Positions 11,168 to 22,265 of a stretch of DNA of 64,000 bases are shown in pieces. Source of the stretch: Primula veris. Taxonomy: Eukaryota > Streptophyta > Magnoliopsida > Ericales > Primulaceae. Each line of letters opens with the position of its first letter. The stretch's first letter is position 1. Both the position numbers and the translations under genes were made by a program. The notes below the pieces were generated by a model, which was not told the DNA's origin, did not search any database, and saw nothing but the letters and a program-made list of their open reading frames with translations. The stretch lies in assembly GCA_963682055.1 (NCBI GenBank), contig OY821742.1, positions 18,348,135 to 18,412,134 of the forward strand. Direction: 5' to 3'.

Positions 11168-11780
11168 ATGTCCGCTGAATGGGAGCTATTCGAAGACCTA
11201 CCTGATGAAGATGTAATGTGTATAGAGGTTCGGCCGCCATGGTCAATGTATTTTGATGGGGCCGCTAACAGCAAAGGCGCCGATGCAGGGGTCGTGTTCC
11301 TAACTCCGGAAGGAGTCATTTTTCCCTATGCTTTCAGTCTCACACAGAAATGCTCAAACAATGTGGCAGAGTATCAAGCTCTCATATTAGGATTGGAGAT
11401 GGTGTTAAGTGCAAAACACCAGCGTATTAGGGTGTATGGAGATTCCAAGTTGATCATAAATCAAGTTCTAAATGAATATGAGGTCAAGAAGGTAGAATTG
11501 ATACCATATCAAGGCTACGCATAGAATCTCATTTCGTGGCTTGGAGATGTTACATTAGACCGTGTTCCAAGGAAAGAGAACAAACAAGTTGATGCATTGG
11601 CAAAATTGGCGTCCAACATTGCCCTGCCGGACAAACGCATAAGCGTTCCAATATGTAAAAGATGGGTAATCTGTCCACAATTAGAAGATGAAGAAAGAAT
11701 TCCAAAAAATAATGATGAGACCGTAGAGGAAGTTACAGCTGTTCGGGTCCTTGATATTGAAGAGGAGGACTGAAGGCAAT
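11168..11780 (+). pseudogene. Tat second RNase H (archaeal-type aRNH), broken
   Basis: WSMYFDGAANSKGADAGVVF opens the RNase H fold. NNVAEYQALILGLEMVL and IRVYGDSKLIINQV follow with the expected D, E and D acidic residues, and after a stop LDRVPRKENKQVDALAKLAS supplies the last conserved block. This second RNase H, closer to host type I enzymes than to the retroviral one, is the diagnostic domain of the Tat group. In-frame TAG at 11522-11524 and TGA at 11771-11773 break it. Confidence 0.9.
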
Positions 11781-11949
11781 CACTTATCGATTAATTACAA
11801 CATGGAAAGTTACCCGACGATCGACATAGGAAGATAGATGTGAGACGACGCGCTGCAAGGTTCGTCTATTATAAAAATACGCTCTATCGACGATCTTTTG
11901 AAGGGGTGTTTTTACGCTGTCTTAGTGGAGAAAAGGCAAAGCAAGCGAT

Positions 11950-13015
11950 GGAATAAGCACATTCCGGAGTATGTGGCGCTCACCAAACTGGTCCAAAACT
12001 TCATTTTTGAATTAAAAGAATGGGGTACTACTGGCCCAACATGGTTAAAGATTGTCTCAATTTTGCCAAAAGGTGTCAACCTTGCCAATTTCATGCTAAT
12101 TTTATCCACCAACCACATGAACCTTTACACCTTACGGTCGCGTCTTGGCATTTTGAAGCTTGGGGATTATATGCGATAGGGCCTCTGCCAAAGTCATCTG
12201 GAGGTCATCTTTACATTTTAGCAGCTACAGATTATTTCTCCAAATGGGCTGAAGTTGTGCCTTTGAAAGCTGTGAAGAAAGATACGGTGGTGGATTTCAT
12301 CAAATAAAATATCATTTTTAGGTATGGAGTGCCACGCTACATCATTAATGATAACAGAACTCCCTTTTACAACAAATTGGTGACAAGTTTGTGCGAGAAA
12401 TTTGACTTCAAGCAACATAACTCTTCCATGTATAACGCCCCAGCTAATGGGCTTGCCGAAGCTTTTAATAAGACACATGGGAATCTATTGAAGAAGGTCG
12501 TGGATAAGTCCAAGGGAGATTGGCACGAGAGAATCAAGGAAGCTCTATGGACATATCGGACAACGTATCGAACATCAACTCAAGCCACCCCATATTCTTT
12601 GGTGTACGGCGTGGAAGCTGTCTTGCCCCTAGAAATTTAAATTCCGTCACTAAGGATTTCCCTCCAAGAAGGATTAACGCTAGAAGATAATGACCACCTT
12701 CGTCTCGAAGAACTCGAATCACTGGACGAAAAAAGGTTTGAAGCGCAACAAAGGTTGGAATGTTATCAAGCGCGTATGTCGAAATCGTTCAACAAAAGGG
12801 TCAAGCGAAGGTTCTTTCAAAAAGAATACTTGGTGCTCGCAGTAAGAAGACCCATCATCATGACATGCCGAATGGGAAATAAATTCGTCTCCAAATGGGA
12901 TGGTCCACACACGGTAACCGAAGTTTATTCAAATGGTGCGTACAAGTTACGCTCTCAAAATGGATTGGAAATTGGGCCCATCAACGGAACTTTTCTAAAG
13001 CGCTACTACTCTTAA
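11950..13015 (+). pseudogene. Tat integrase, broken and missing a catalytic residue
   Basis: The zinc-binding part is worn (GYYWPNMVKDC, CQPCQFHAN at about 12020-12110). The core has ATDYFSKWAEVVPLKAV, then INDNRTPFYN (second Asp) and NGLAEAFNKTHGNLLKKVV (Glu). At the first catalytic position the family reads WGLD but this copy reads WGLY (codon TAT at 12170-12172), so the DDE triad is lost. The C-terminal part runs to 13015 (FVSKWDGPHTVTEVYSNGAY, FLKRYYS, TAA). Further stops lie at 12305-12307 and 12638-12640. Confidence 0.88.
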
Positions 13016-13098
13016 ATAAATCGAAGACACTCCTTGACACAAGAGTATAAAGTGCATGTTACTCATCGCCTACATGAGTATAAATTGTGTGGCAACAA

Positions 13099-13390
13099 AA
13101 TGAACTACGTTTGGCTTGATCCTTCATGAGTACGTAGGCATCTTGAGACTTGCTTCAAGTTCAGTCATACCAACAGCTAAAAAAAAATGATGATATATAA
13201 ACAAATAAACAAATAAAAAATGAACTACGTTTGGCTTGATCCTTCACGGGTACGTAGCCATCTTGAGACTTTTTCTCAAGTTCAGTCATAACAAAACAAA
13301 AAAAAAAAAAAAGTTTTGAACTACGTTTGGCTTGATCCTTCACGGGTACGTAGGCATCTTGAAATTTATTTCAAGATCAGTCATACCATA
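13099..13390 (+). repeat. Three tandem repeats downstream of Tat integrase
   Basis: The block GAACTACGTTTGGCTTGATC ... TACGTAGGCATCTTGA begins at 13101, 13221 and 13317 (spacings 120 and 96), separated by A-rich linkers. Each core is about 70 bp and contains the short palindrome TACGTA. Repeats between pol and the 3' LTR are usual for Tat elements. Confidence 0.85.
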
Positions 13391-13611
13391 TTAAAAAAAG
13401 ACATCACGTCTATCATATCTCAAAAGATGCAATCATTTAAGAAAGTAAGAAATGCAAGACAAATATTGAAATGACAAAATGACCAAATTTATTCAGAATA
13501 GAGATCGTGCTAGTTACATCAAAGGTCGCTCAAAAATACAAAAAAAACAAATGAGTGCAAAAGAACAAAGAAGCAAGTCTCAAATATAAGGAAATAAAAA
13601 GAAAGTGCAAG

Positions 13612-15610
13612 CTAAAAAAACAACTTAAAGTCTACAAGTTCGTCGCGGTAACTCTCTAGAAAACTTGATACAAATCCCAAATCATTCCCAGCATCTTCAC
13701 TCTGGGCACACTTAGCTTCAAGTGTCGAAACTTCCTCGGTCACAACATCAATGTCACGTTGTATTTGAGATACCATAGCCCTCTCATTCACCAACGAAAA
13801 TTGCACTATGGCTTTTTCAGCTTCTAACTTCTCAATTTGTGTAGTTATATTTGTGAGTAGTTCTTCTTGATCAACAACATTGGCCTTGTGTTTACCTTGC
13901 TCACCAACCATAGTTGTGGTCAGCCTACTCTTCTATTCGATGGCCATTTTATGGATATCTATGGAGTCTGCCTCTAAAGATGATAGTTGCACCCTAAATT
14001 CGTGAGCCCTTGCAAGTAAATCAAACACATTCTTCCTCAGTAACGATAAATCCATGACCCTTGTATGCTCCATCGCATCGAGTATCGTTGTAGCAACATC
14101 GTCTAGGAAACTCAAGTTTTCAACCGAGCACCTAGAGAGTTTTTGGGTAAATTCCGTCCACAAAGAGATGAGATACTTTCTCGCATGTTCTGACATAATA
14201 TCTTCAGCACCGAAAAATATAGAAGCAGCAGGGGAAACTCGTGGATGCAAGGGTTTTGCTGGTAAGGCCCTTGTCAAAGTATGGGGTTGATTTGAATTGC
14301 CTTCTCCAACCAATTAGTCATTTTTTTTAATCTTGTTGAAAAGATCGAGAGAAGTTGGACCTTCGACAGATCCCTCACTACCATTTGGAGCCTTGTCTTC
14401 TTCATTGTCGAGTAAGTCCGACATATTTGTTGCAATAGGCAAGTCCCGCATAAAATTCTTGGCAAGCTCGAAATTATCATCCTCAAGACAAAACTCCACC
14501 TTAAAAATGAGATGCAAATGCAATAGTCAAAAAAACAATGATAAGGTTACACTTAGGTAAAAAACTTTGCGTAAGTAAAGTTCTCAAACGTACCCCATTC
14601 AAGAGTGTGTGCTTTGGCGCAACGCCTGCTGCAATATCAACAACTTCTTTATGAGGAACGATTGCTTTCATCTTCTTGCTCCGATGATGCAGTTCACTCC
14701 CACTCAAGTTATCTTCTGGTTCGGCTTGAGGGGTAGAATGTTTTTCTGGTCAAAAATTTGTGACATGGATTGGAGGCTTTGACTTTTTGCTTTCAGGAAC
14801 CTCGACTTCCTTAGGCACAGGCAGGTCAGAAATTATTTTCTTTATAGAAGATATTATAGTATCACGTCTGGAAAGAAGGTAGTTCCCATGCACTTTCTTC
14901 CACCAATCAACAAATGCATCACTTTTATACGTCCTCAGATCTGACACAAGAGGTGGAACTGCTTTGGAATCACTGTAATCGTTCATACCTGAGCACCAAT
15001 GCTTAAAGCCCTCTTCAAATGATGAGTCTCGAATAGCTTTACTCCCGATTCGAACGGCACCAGTTGCCTAAACCCGAATTGTCAGCCGAATCGATGAGCA
15101 TTGTAGGGCTCCAATACAAAACTATCCCCATGTCGCAGAGTTAATAAACACGGCCGAATAACGGCAAATCTCGCCACTGGCCGACACTTAATGGTTTTGC
15201 TTTAAGAAAAGGTGCAAGAGATTGTCATCTACACTTAACAAACGAAGTCGTGTTCCAACGAATAGTATCACCAGAATAAATTAACTCACGAGCACGCTTG
15301 TCACCTAAGGATTTAGCACCTCCTTGACCAGAATACTTAGTCATCATCGGGTTATCCGGAGGCTGTAGTATCATGTAGTGGGTATCGAAGTAATAGGCCA
15401 TCCACGCAAGAACATAATAAACAGAAAGGCTGCATCGTGTTTATCTTTGCGAGTCCATGCTTTAACTCTAGGAATACTTTCTAGCGCCGCCCAGGCTCGG
15501 GCATGACGACCGGTCAACGATTGATGGATGGTCAGCAATGTCGTTTTTCCAACCGTCTTGATGATTAATTTCTTTTCGTTGCCGTTTTCCACTAGCTCGA
15601 AGTTTGCCAT
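13612..15610 (-). pseudogene. Antisense additional ORF (aORF) in the Tat 3' region, broken
   Basis: The minus strand carries a decayed reading frame about 2 kb long between integrase and the 3' LTR. It opens at 15610 with MANFELVENGNEKKLIIK, then KTTLLTIHQSLTGRHARAWA and WTRKDKHDAAFLFIMFLRGW. After a frameshift it gives YYFDTHYMILQPPDNPMMTK, then FVDWWKKVHGNYLLSRRDTI (about 14890), and finally helical, acidic, coiled-coil-like segments (ITTQIEKLEAEKAIVQFSLV near 13845). Extra ORFs, including antisense ones, are documented in Tat elements; position and strand fit. Its function is unknown. Several stops and shifts mean no full protein is made. Confidence 0.6.
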
Positions 15611-15715
15611 GAAGATTTAAATTCTGCAATAAAAATGGTTTAGTTATGGAAATTAAGAAGGGCCATGGGAAATTAGATATGGATATTTTATTATGGTCAT
15701 AGAAGAAAAAGAAAG

Positions 15716-16115
15716 CAACAATTCAAAAAGAGTCGAGCTAATTTTCATAATTCGTATGAGCTAGATGACAATATTGACAACAACTCTAAAAGAGTTGTGT
15801 CAATAATGTCAGGGTTGTGACCGCTTGAGTTCCGCCGACATCAACAACAATTCTATAAAGCTCAAGTTATAACGCAAGAAACAACTCAAAAAAAGTGATG
15901 AGCAAGCACAAGCAACTATCGTGTAGAATCGAGTTTGTTTTACAATGCCGGCAACGACTCTAAAAGAGACGAGCTAAACACCAAGTATTTTGGCAGATCG
16001 TAGGCTTTGTTGACGTTAGCAACAATCTAAAAGATCGAGCCAATTGTGAATTCTTTTGGCGGATTGCATGCTTTATCAACGCCGGCAGCAATCTAAAAGA
16101 CCGAACCAACATCAA
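15716..16115 (+). repeat. Imperfect repeats of a TCTAAAAGA-GTCGAGC motif
   Basis: About six degenerate copies of a 55-70 bp block containing ACTCTAAAAGAG followed by a TCGAGC-like core. They occur at 15722, 15780, 15850, 15956, 16025 and 16092 approximately. They lie in the untranslated 3' region of the Tat element. The rest of 16116-17135 is A/T-rich with homopolymer runs and no gene. Confidence 0.55.
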
Positions 16116-17135
16116 GCTGTCCTTTGATAAATTTCTTCTAAGTAATGTAAGGAAATTCTAGCTACGTGCTAAAAAAAAAAAAAAAAACCAACCTACCTCG
16201 TTTTCTTTCCCTAAGAAAAAAAAGGACAGTATACACGGTAGTTTTACATAAAACGTTTAAATATAAATTAAAAACTAAGATATATTTTGCTGACATGGCC
16301 AAGAAAACCTTTTTTCCAGATTACTAAAAAAAAAAATTAACTCGTTTATCTATTTACTGTCGTTTCTTTTTCCAAAAATAAAAAATAAAGTTTTTGAGTT
16401 AATTTAGCACGACTTTCATGGTGTTTTAAGTCATTGTACCTAAATACTAGCTATAATTTTAAGAAGAAGAGAAAAAAACTACATGTTAGAAGATCATCAC
16501 ATGTTCTTGTTGGTTTGTCTTTTCTATCCTAAATTCAAAAAATAAAACAGGCCACAATTTTGTTATGTTAAATAAACAAACAAAAAGGCAAAAGAAAAGA
16601 ATAAAAAAAGCAAAAGAGAAAGCAAAATAGAGAGGGGAGAAGACGGCTTACTAAGAGTACTAGGGTTATAGTAGAATAAGTACAAAGAGACCACACGCTG
16701 ATTTTGCTACTATTACTTTGGTGTTAAAAAAAAGTAATGATAGCATCTTATTCTTATAGGTAATGTATGATACTAAGTTTCCATACTTAAAAAGCTTGAT
16801 TGGTGCAGTAATCATAAAGATGCAATCAATTATATGCATAAAATCTTGGAATTAATTTTCATTCAATTTTGTTTAAAGAAACGTTGGCTGCAAATTCCAA
16901 AATCAGTGGTTACGGTATATAACTAAAATAAGTTCAGTTATATATCCTTTCCTTTGGTAAGGTCAAACCCAGCGTCAATTGGGTAGGAAAGTCAAGGCGG
17001 ACTAGGTTCATCGGGGAAAATACAAGCTTCCTAATTTTATTTTATTTTTTCACAGACTCGCCCAGTTCTTCCCAAGTTTTTTTTGATACGTACAAATTCG
17101 AGACGTGTTCATTAATATAAATTTTCAAACAAGTC

Positions 17136-17148
17136 TCGAAGGGGGCAT
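17136..17148 (+). promoter_or_regulatory. Polypurine tract of the Tat element
   Basis: CGAAGGGGGCAT immediately precedes the 3' LTR start TGTACACACGC, the normal place for the plus-strand primer. Confidence 0.75.
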
Positions 17149-18085
17149 TTGTACACACGCAAAATTTTCGACTAATAAAAATATGTCACGTGTTTTAAAA
17201 AAATGAGTTTTAATTCATTTATTAAAAAAATAGTATCTTAAAGGAAATGATGGAAAACAAGATTTTTTGTTTTCTTTTATTTTGGTGAAAAACAAATAAA
17301 TTGATGATTTGTTCCAAATAATTAATTTATATTTGAAGTTGGTGAGTTTTATAGTTTTTCTACTAATTTATAATTTCTACAAACTATTGGGCAATTTATT
17401 AGTAAACTCATTGATCATTGTGAAATTTGAGAAGAACTCAAAAATATATGAGGCATCCTTGCGAATAACTACTCCTCGATCCTATAAATAGGCTTCTACC
17501 CTCACTTGAAGATGAGAGGTTGAAGGCCAAAAGGTGAAGCCAAATCCAACAAAGAGAAGCTCTACCGAAGTCAAGTCATCAACCACCGAAGCATTCGAAG
17601 ATTTTCATCAAACCCGAAGAACTTCAAATAAGCTCATCAACAAATCCAAGACAAATCCACCATTTGATCCGCAAGAAGCTCCAAAGGCCGCGAATTAAGT
17701 GTTTTTCAAGACCAAGCATTCGAAAATCTTCATCAAGCCCGAAGAACTTCAAGCAAGCTCGTCAACAAATTCAAGCAAGATTCTCATTCGATCCTCGAAA
17801 ACACTTCAAAACCACAAATCAAGCGTTTTCCAAGATCAAACTCACAAAGAATTACAAGTCAAGATCAACCTCAAAGCTCAAGCAAATCAACAACTCAATC
17901 CTCACCAAACTATTGGATCCAATAGGAACTCATTTGTGAAGAGATTAATCAAAGAATTTCTATTTTCTTTCTTTTAGAAAATATTCAGAGATTGTACCCG
18001 TAAAATATCAAATAAATAAAATTATATTCCTTTCTCCTTTTATTTTCTGTCTTGGTATATTAGATAGAAAAAATTGCGTGAAACA
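17149..18085 (+). repeat. 3' LTR of the Tat element
   Basis: TGTACACACGCAAAATTTTC to GCGTGAAACA, aligned throughout with 3711-4765 but with two instead of three 125-bp units. The TATA box lies at 17482-17491. By eye the LTRs are about 95% identical outside the repeat-number difference, so the insertion is moderately old. Confidence 0.93.
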
Positions 18086-19262
18086 GGAGGTGACCTATCA
18101 TACAAACCGGCTAGCGTTTGGCTCTGATATCATTAGTAATCGTGCTGCACGCGTTGCGTGTATGACACGCAGTGCAATTAAAATATAAAAAATAAGTGTA
18201 ATTATGATACAAATATTTGGATAATACAAAAAAAATAGTATAAGATGATAAGATTTAAAATAATGTTTGGTTGTTAAAAAGAAATAAATAATTTTATTAG
18301 TTATTACTTTTTATATTTTTTTATGTGAGTATGATATTATTGTAATTAATAAAAAAATATATGAACATTTTTAGAAAAAAATAGTTAAATTAGGCAGACT
18401 CATTTGACTTGAGTTGATTTTATTATAATAGAATGATGTACAAGGCCGTCCATTCCATACTAAAAGTCTAAACGATATGTGACAATTTCAACAGTAGAAA
18501 CTTGTCAATTCCTTACAAAAAAGGTCTATTAGTAGGGAAGGAGAATGACATATATTGTTTAACTATTGATAAAGCGGATGATTAACATACGCTCATTTCA
18601 TTCCCTACTAATAAACATTTAATTTAGTGGGAATTGATACGCTTTTTACATCTATCTATGAAGGTTTTCAGTATGAACAAACGATGTATGTTGAAACGAT
18701 GGATGTTGAAGATCTCATTTGCAATGATGAAGATGCAAGTATCAAGTAAAGCCAACAATGATAAATAAAGGAGCTGCTTACGAGTCTAATCGGGGGAGTT
18801 TGTCCTTTTTATTAATTATTTGTTATTATTCTTTCATTTCTTTTGCATTTGGCTTTATATTCAGGACAGTGTCAAATTTTAAGTGTGAGGGAGGGATATA
18901 AGTTTTTTTTCTTCTCGAAAGTAACATTTAAAGAAAGAAAGGTATGAGATTGGGCATGACTTGTTAGTGTTCATTTGGCCATCATCATCGTACCAACACA
19001 TTCTAGTCCATTTTTGATAATATTACAAATGCCCTACCGACAAAATCAAAGAATGAGAAAGGTAGAAATATTTTACTTTTGGTGCATACTAAATTTGATC
19101 TAAACTAAGTGTATGATCCTAGGAGTGAGAGGATTTAAGTTACAAATAATTCATGCAAATAACCAAATGTATAGAAGCTCACTACTTTTCCTTACAAAAG
19201 TTGGTTACTAAACTCGCTCTCTTAAATAGCGGGCCGCGGCTACTAAATTTGGTTATATGTAA
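18086..19262. other. Interval without a gene; possible relic primer-binding site
   Basis: At 18117-18135 the plus strand reads TTTGGCTCTGATATCATTAG, whose complement resembles an initiator-Met primer-binding site. This may be a relic minus-strand element into which Tat inserted. The rest is AT-rich with no recognisable coding or repeat structure. Confidence 0.3.
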
Positions 19263-19425
19263 CTGAGTAAGTGACTTGTATGAATCAGCATCAAGAGCAG
19301 CAACACTAACACCGTCCAAAACACTAGCCGTTTTCTCCCATACAGATGTGTAGTCATCGATCTTACAATTATAATAACAGTACCGCAACGAAAAGAACAA
19401 GAAAAATTCCACTTGAATTCAGAAC
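19263..19425 (-). pseudogene. PDI-like thioredoxin-domain exon fragment
   Basis: On the minus strand an acceptor-like GATGGCAG is followed by VLNSSGIFLVLFV. After a frameshift comes VWEKTASVLDGVSVAALDAD and SYKSLTQ. This is the first part of a thioredoxin domain of a plant PDIL2-type protein disulfide isomerase, where the strand reads like VLNSNGVVLVEFF and the helix like WEKxAxVLKG. The catalytic CGHC motif is lost at the frameshift. Only about 160 bp remain, with no flanking exons, so this is a relic or captured fragment. Confidence 0.65.
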
Positions 19426-20160
19426 CTGCCATCATCCAAACAACATCAGTAATTAAAAACATAAGAAGCTATAGGATTTATAGTTGAATTTTGTTGTCAG
19501 GCTTAACCAGAGCTTTATTACATCTATACTTAGAAGCTGAGAGATATAGTTTTATTGCAGGACTACTATTCCGGAAACCATGAATACAAGTGTGATTAAT
19601 TCTGGACAATGAAAGAGGGTGTACTCAGAATCCATAGTTATATTCCGTTGTCTTTCTTTGCTTTAGACCATTCAACATGTGAATATTAGGTTAATATATG
19701 CATTTTACAACTTTACCCTTATTCTATTCATTAGTATTTGTTTATGAAGATTTATATACAGATGTTGAATAAAATTTAATGAAATAGAGTAAGAGGTCTA
19801 CCATCTCAGATAAGTCATAGCTGGAAATTTAAATACGTCTAGAAGTTTTAAGCAAAGATGAACTTGATTTTTTTTATAAACCTCAAAAAATCCGTTTTGC
19901 TTTTAACCAAGCTCGTCTTACATGGAACTTTCGAAACTTGTTTTCCCAGACCTCTTAATTTTAACTTTAAAGCATCACAAGTTTTTATTTTCAAGTATTA
20001 GCACTATGAGAAAAATAGGTAAGAAAAAATTATTCAGATACCTTATGCTAAATTTATAGAAGTGAGGTGTTTCCGTTTTAGTCTTTTTTTAAAATTATTC
20101 AAAGGTTCACTCGGTCTGACGAGTGTAAAATCAACTAGTATTTATATTAGAAACCGAATG
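19426..20160. other. AT-rich interval with no recognised feature
   Basis: No coding-like or terminal-repeat structure was recognised between the PDI-like fragment and the hAT-like MITE. Confidence 0.5.
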
Positions 20161-20168
20161 TTTAAACT

Positions 20169-21058
20169 AGGGTGGAAAAAAAATACACAAATCCCGATCC
20201 GATACGTGTCCCGACCCGCACCCGATCTGAGAAGAGTCACGACCCGATAAAATTTGGGATCGGGATCATGTGACAATTTTGATTTCATCGGTATCCCGAC
20301 CCGACCCGATTTTTAAATTAATTTTATATTTTATATTATATAACATGATTTTTTTTATTTCAACACTTAAATGTAAATTAATTTATATTAAATCGAAACT
20401 TATACCTCTACCATGTAATGTAAGCACTCTACCATATGAACTATAATTTTTTTTGTTTCATATATTAGTTATAATTACATAAGTATACTATAGATTTATA
20501 GTTTTGAATATATGAAACTATTAAAATAAAAAATATAATTAAATTAAAAGTTATATTGTTATTTCAAAAAAGATAAATGATAATTTTTTTCCGATTATAA
20601 AATTATAATAATAATTTATATCGTTTAGTATGATAATTGTTACTTGTGTGAATAAAACTAAATAGTAAAAGAATCTGATAAAAAACGTATCAATTTTTTT
20701 ATCTACTGCATTATTTGTATTTTCACACTATTTTTTGTACTACATGTTAATTTATTTTTAAATTTATTATGAGTATTATTTTTAAAATAGAATTATGTTA
20801 CGTATTAATAACATGTTTAGACTTCTAAAATTAAAATTGTTAATAAAAAATGACATTGTCGTAAAATAAAAAATTATGTCGGTAGATTCGGGATAAACCT
20901 ATACCGACCTTACGGGATTCCGAAAATTCGGGTTCCGAAAAAGTCGGATCCCGACTTTTGACAGGTCGGGATTTTGTTTTCACTTACAAAACTAATCGAG
21001 TCGGGATATAGATCGATTTTTTTACGGGTCGAGCCTGAGCCTAACTCACCCATAGTAC
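20169..21058. mobile_element. hAT-like non-autonomous element (about 0.9 kb)
   Basis: The element begins AGGGTGGAAAA and ends CTCACCCATAGTAC, so both ends carry a GGGTG-type terminal motif. Both flanks carry TTTAAACT (20161-20168 and 21059-21066), a perfect 8-bp direct repeat as expected of hAT insertions. Both subterminal regions are crowded with CCCGAC/GTCGGG motifs in opposite orientation (20195-20310 and 20880-21040), and the centre is very AT-rich. There is no coding capacity. The exact terminal base is uncertain because the right end has a few extra bases. Confidence 0.55.
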
Positions 21059-21599
21059 TTTAAACTAGAACTAAAATCAACTGGTATTTATACGAGCCAC
21101 GTGTCAGCACGTCATTAACCCTAAGGCAGACAGTGCATTGGGCTTCTCTTTAACAAATGTTTTTTAAAGGGATGTGTTTAGAATCAAATGTTTAAAAACT
21201 GATTTTTGATTTAAGGTGCACGTCTTATATTTTCAATTTTACTGAATTCTATGTTTTCTTAAAAATCAAATGTTTTGGAATTTTAATTGTTGAGAAAACA
21301 CACGCTAACGGGACCATGACAATTGTTTGGGTTTTTTCTCTCTAACAAATTGAATTTTGATAGGATTAGCCGATTAGGAACATGTGATATGTACATCTTT
21401 TTCATTAGTTTGGTTGTAGCTTTGAAGTAGTTTATTTGGGATTAGCTTTGAAGGTTTTAATTCGGGTCAAATCGTATAATATATCTCTAACCTGAAAATG
21501 TTAATAGCAAGTTAATTCAAATATGGGTGCAGTTGGTAGGTGGTGAGACTCCATCCGGATTTGAAACTATTTTTACTTTGAAGTGATTAAACGTGTTTT

Positions 21600-21900
21600 A
21601 ATGATGAATATGCACTTTAACTTATATAATATGCATTTTAAACTGAACTATATATATATAGTTTTTCGCTAAACTATATGAAATATTGACTAGATTATAC
21701 GCACTTTGTGGTTAACTCCATGCACATTGTATTGAACTATATGCATTTTCAACTGAAACGTATGCAATTCATACTGAACTGTATGTTTTTTTTACTGAAT
21801 TATATGTATTTTTGACTAAAGTTTATGTATTTTAAACTGAATTATATGTATTAGTAACAAATTATATGCGCTTTTGACTCACTTTATGCCCTTTGTGTTG
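21600..21900 (+). repeat. Degenerate 21-bp minisatellite (array 1)
   Basis: Worn copies of a 21-bp monomer of type CTGAACTATATGCATTTT plus three bases. It is the same monomer as the arrays at 40736-41440 and 61850-62640. A stretch with TGGAAAACCT and GAAGAAAAGT follows, resembling the sequence just after array 2. Confidence 0.65.
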
Positions 21901-22265
21901 AACTATTTTTGTGGAAAACCTCGCTTTTTGAAGAAAAGTCCATTATTTGGTAAAAAAAAATACCATTTTTTGTGGGAAAACCTACTTTTTGAAGAAAAGT
22001 TGTTTTTTTCAAGAACAATTGTAACTTTTGCAATTTTCCTTTATTTATTACGATTTTTGTTGTTGTTGTTGTGATTTCTTATATATTTAATTTTTGATAC
22101 TACTATTTTTTGAAGTCTAATCTTGTTTGCATCAAATTCTGTTGAAGCCGAAGTCATGACGTCAACAAGATTCAGGGTAACATATATACTTGAGTAAGCT
22201 GGCAATCAACATCTTACATTTAAAGGTAAAAAATGAATTTTAATTACGTAAATTTAATTAAGTAG

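Larger units (their letters stand above)
3711..18085 (+). mobile_element. Ty3/gypsy LTR retrotransposon, Tat lineage (degenerate, about 14.4 kb)
   Basis: Bounded by LTRs starting TGTASACACGC and ending GCGTGAAACA. The flanks gcagg (3706-3710) and ggagg (18086-18090) look like a 5-bp target duplication with one mismatch. Internal order is PBS, gag, protease, RT, RNase H, a second (archaeal-type) RNase H, integrase, then a long 3' region with tandem repeats and an antisense extra ORF. Two RNase H domains plus an extra 3' ORF are hallmarks of the Tat/Ogre group. A 690-bp TRIM is nested in pol. Stops and frameshifts in every domain make this copy non-autonomous. The 937-bp 3' LTR is shorter than the 1055-bp 5' LTR by roughly one internal 125-bp repeat. 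Confidence 0.92.
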
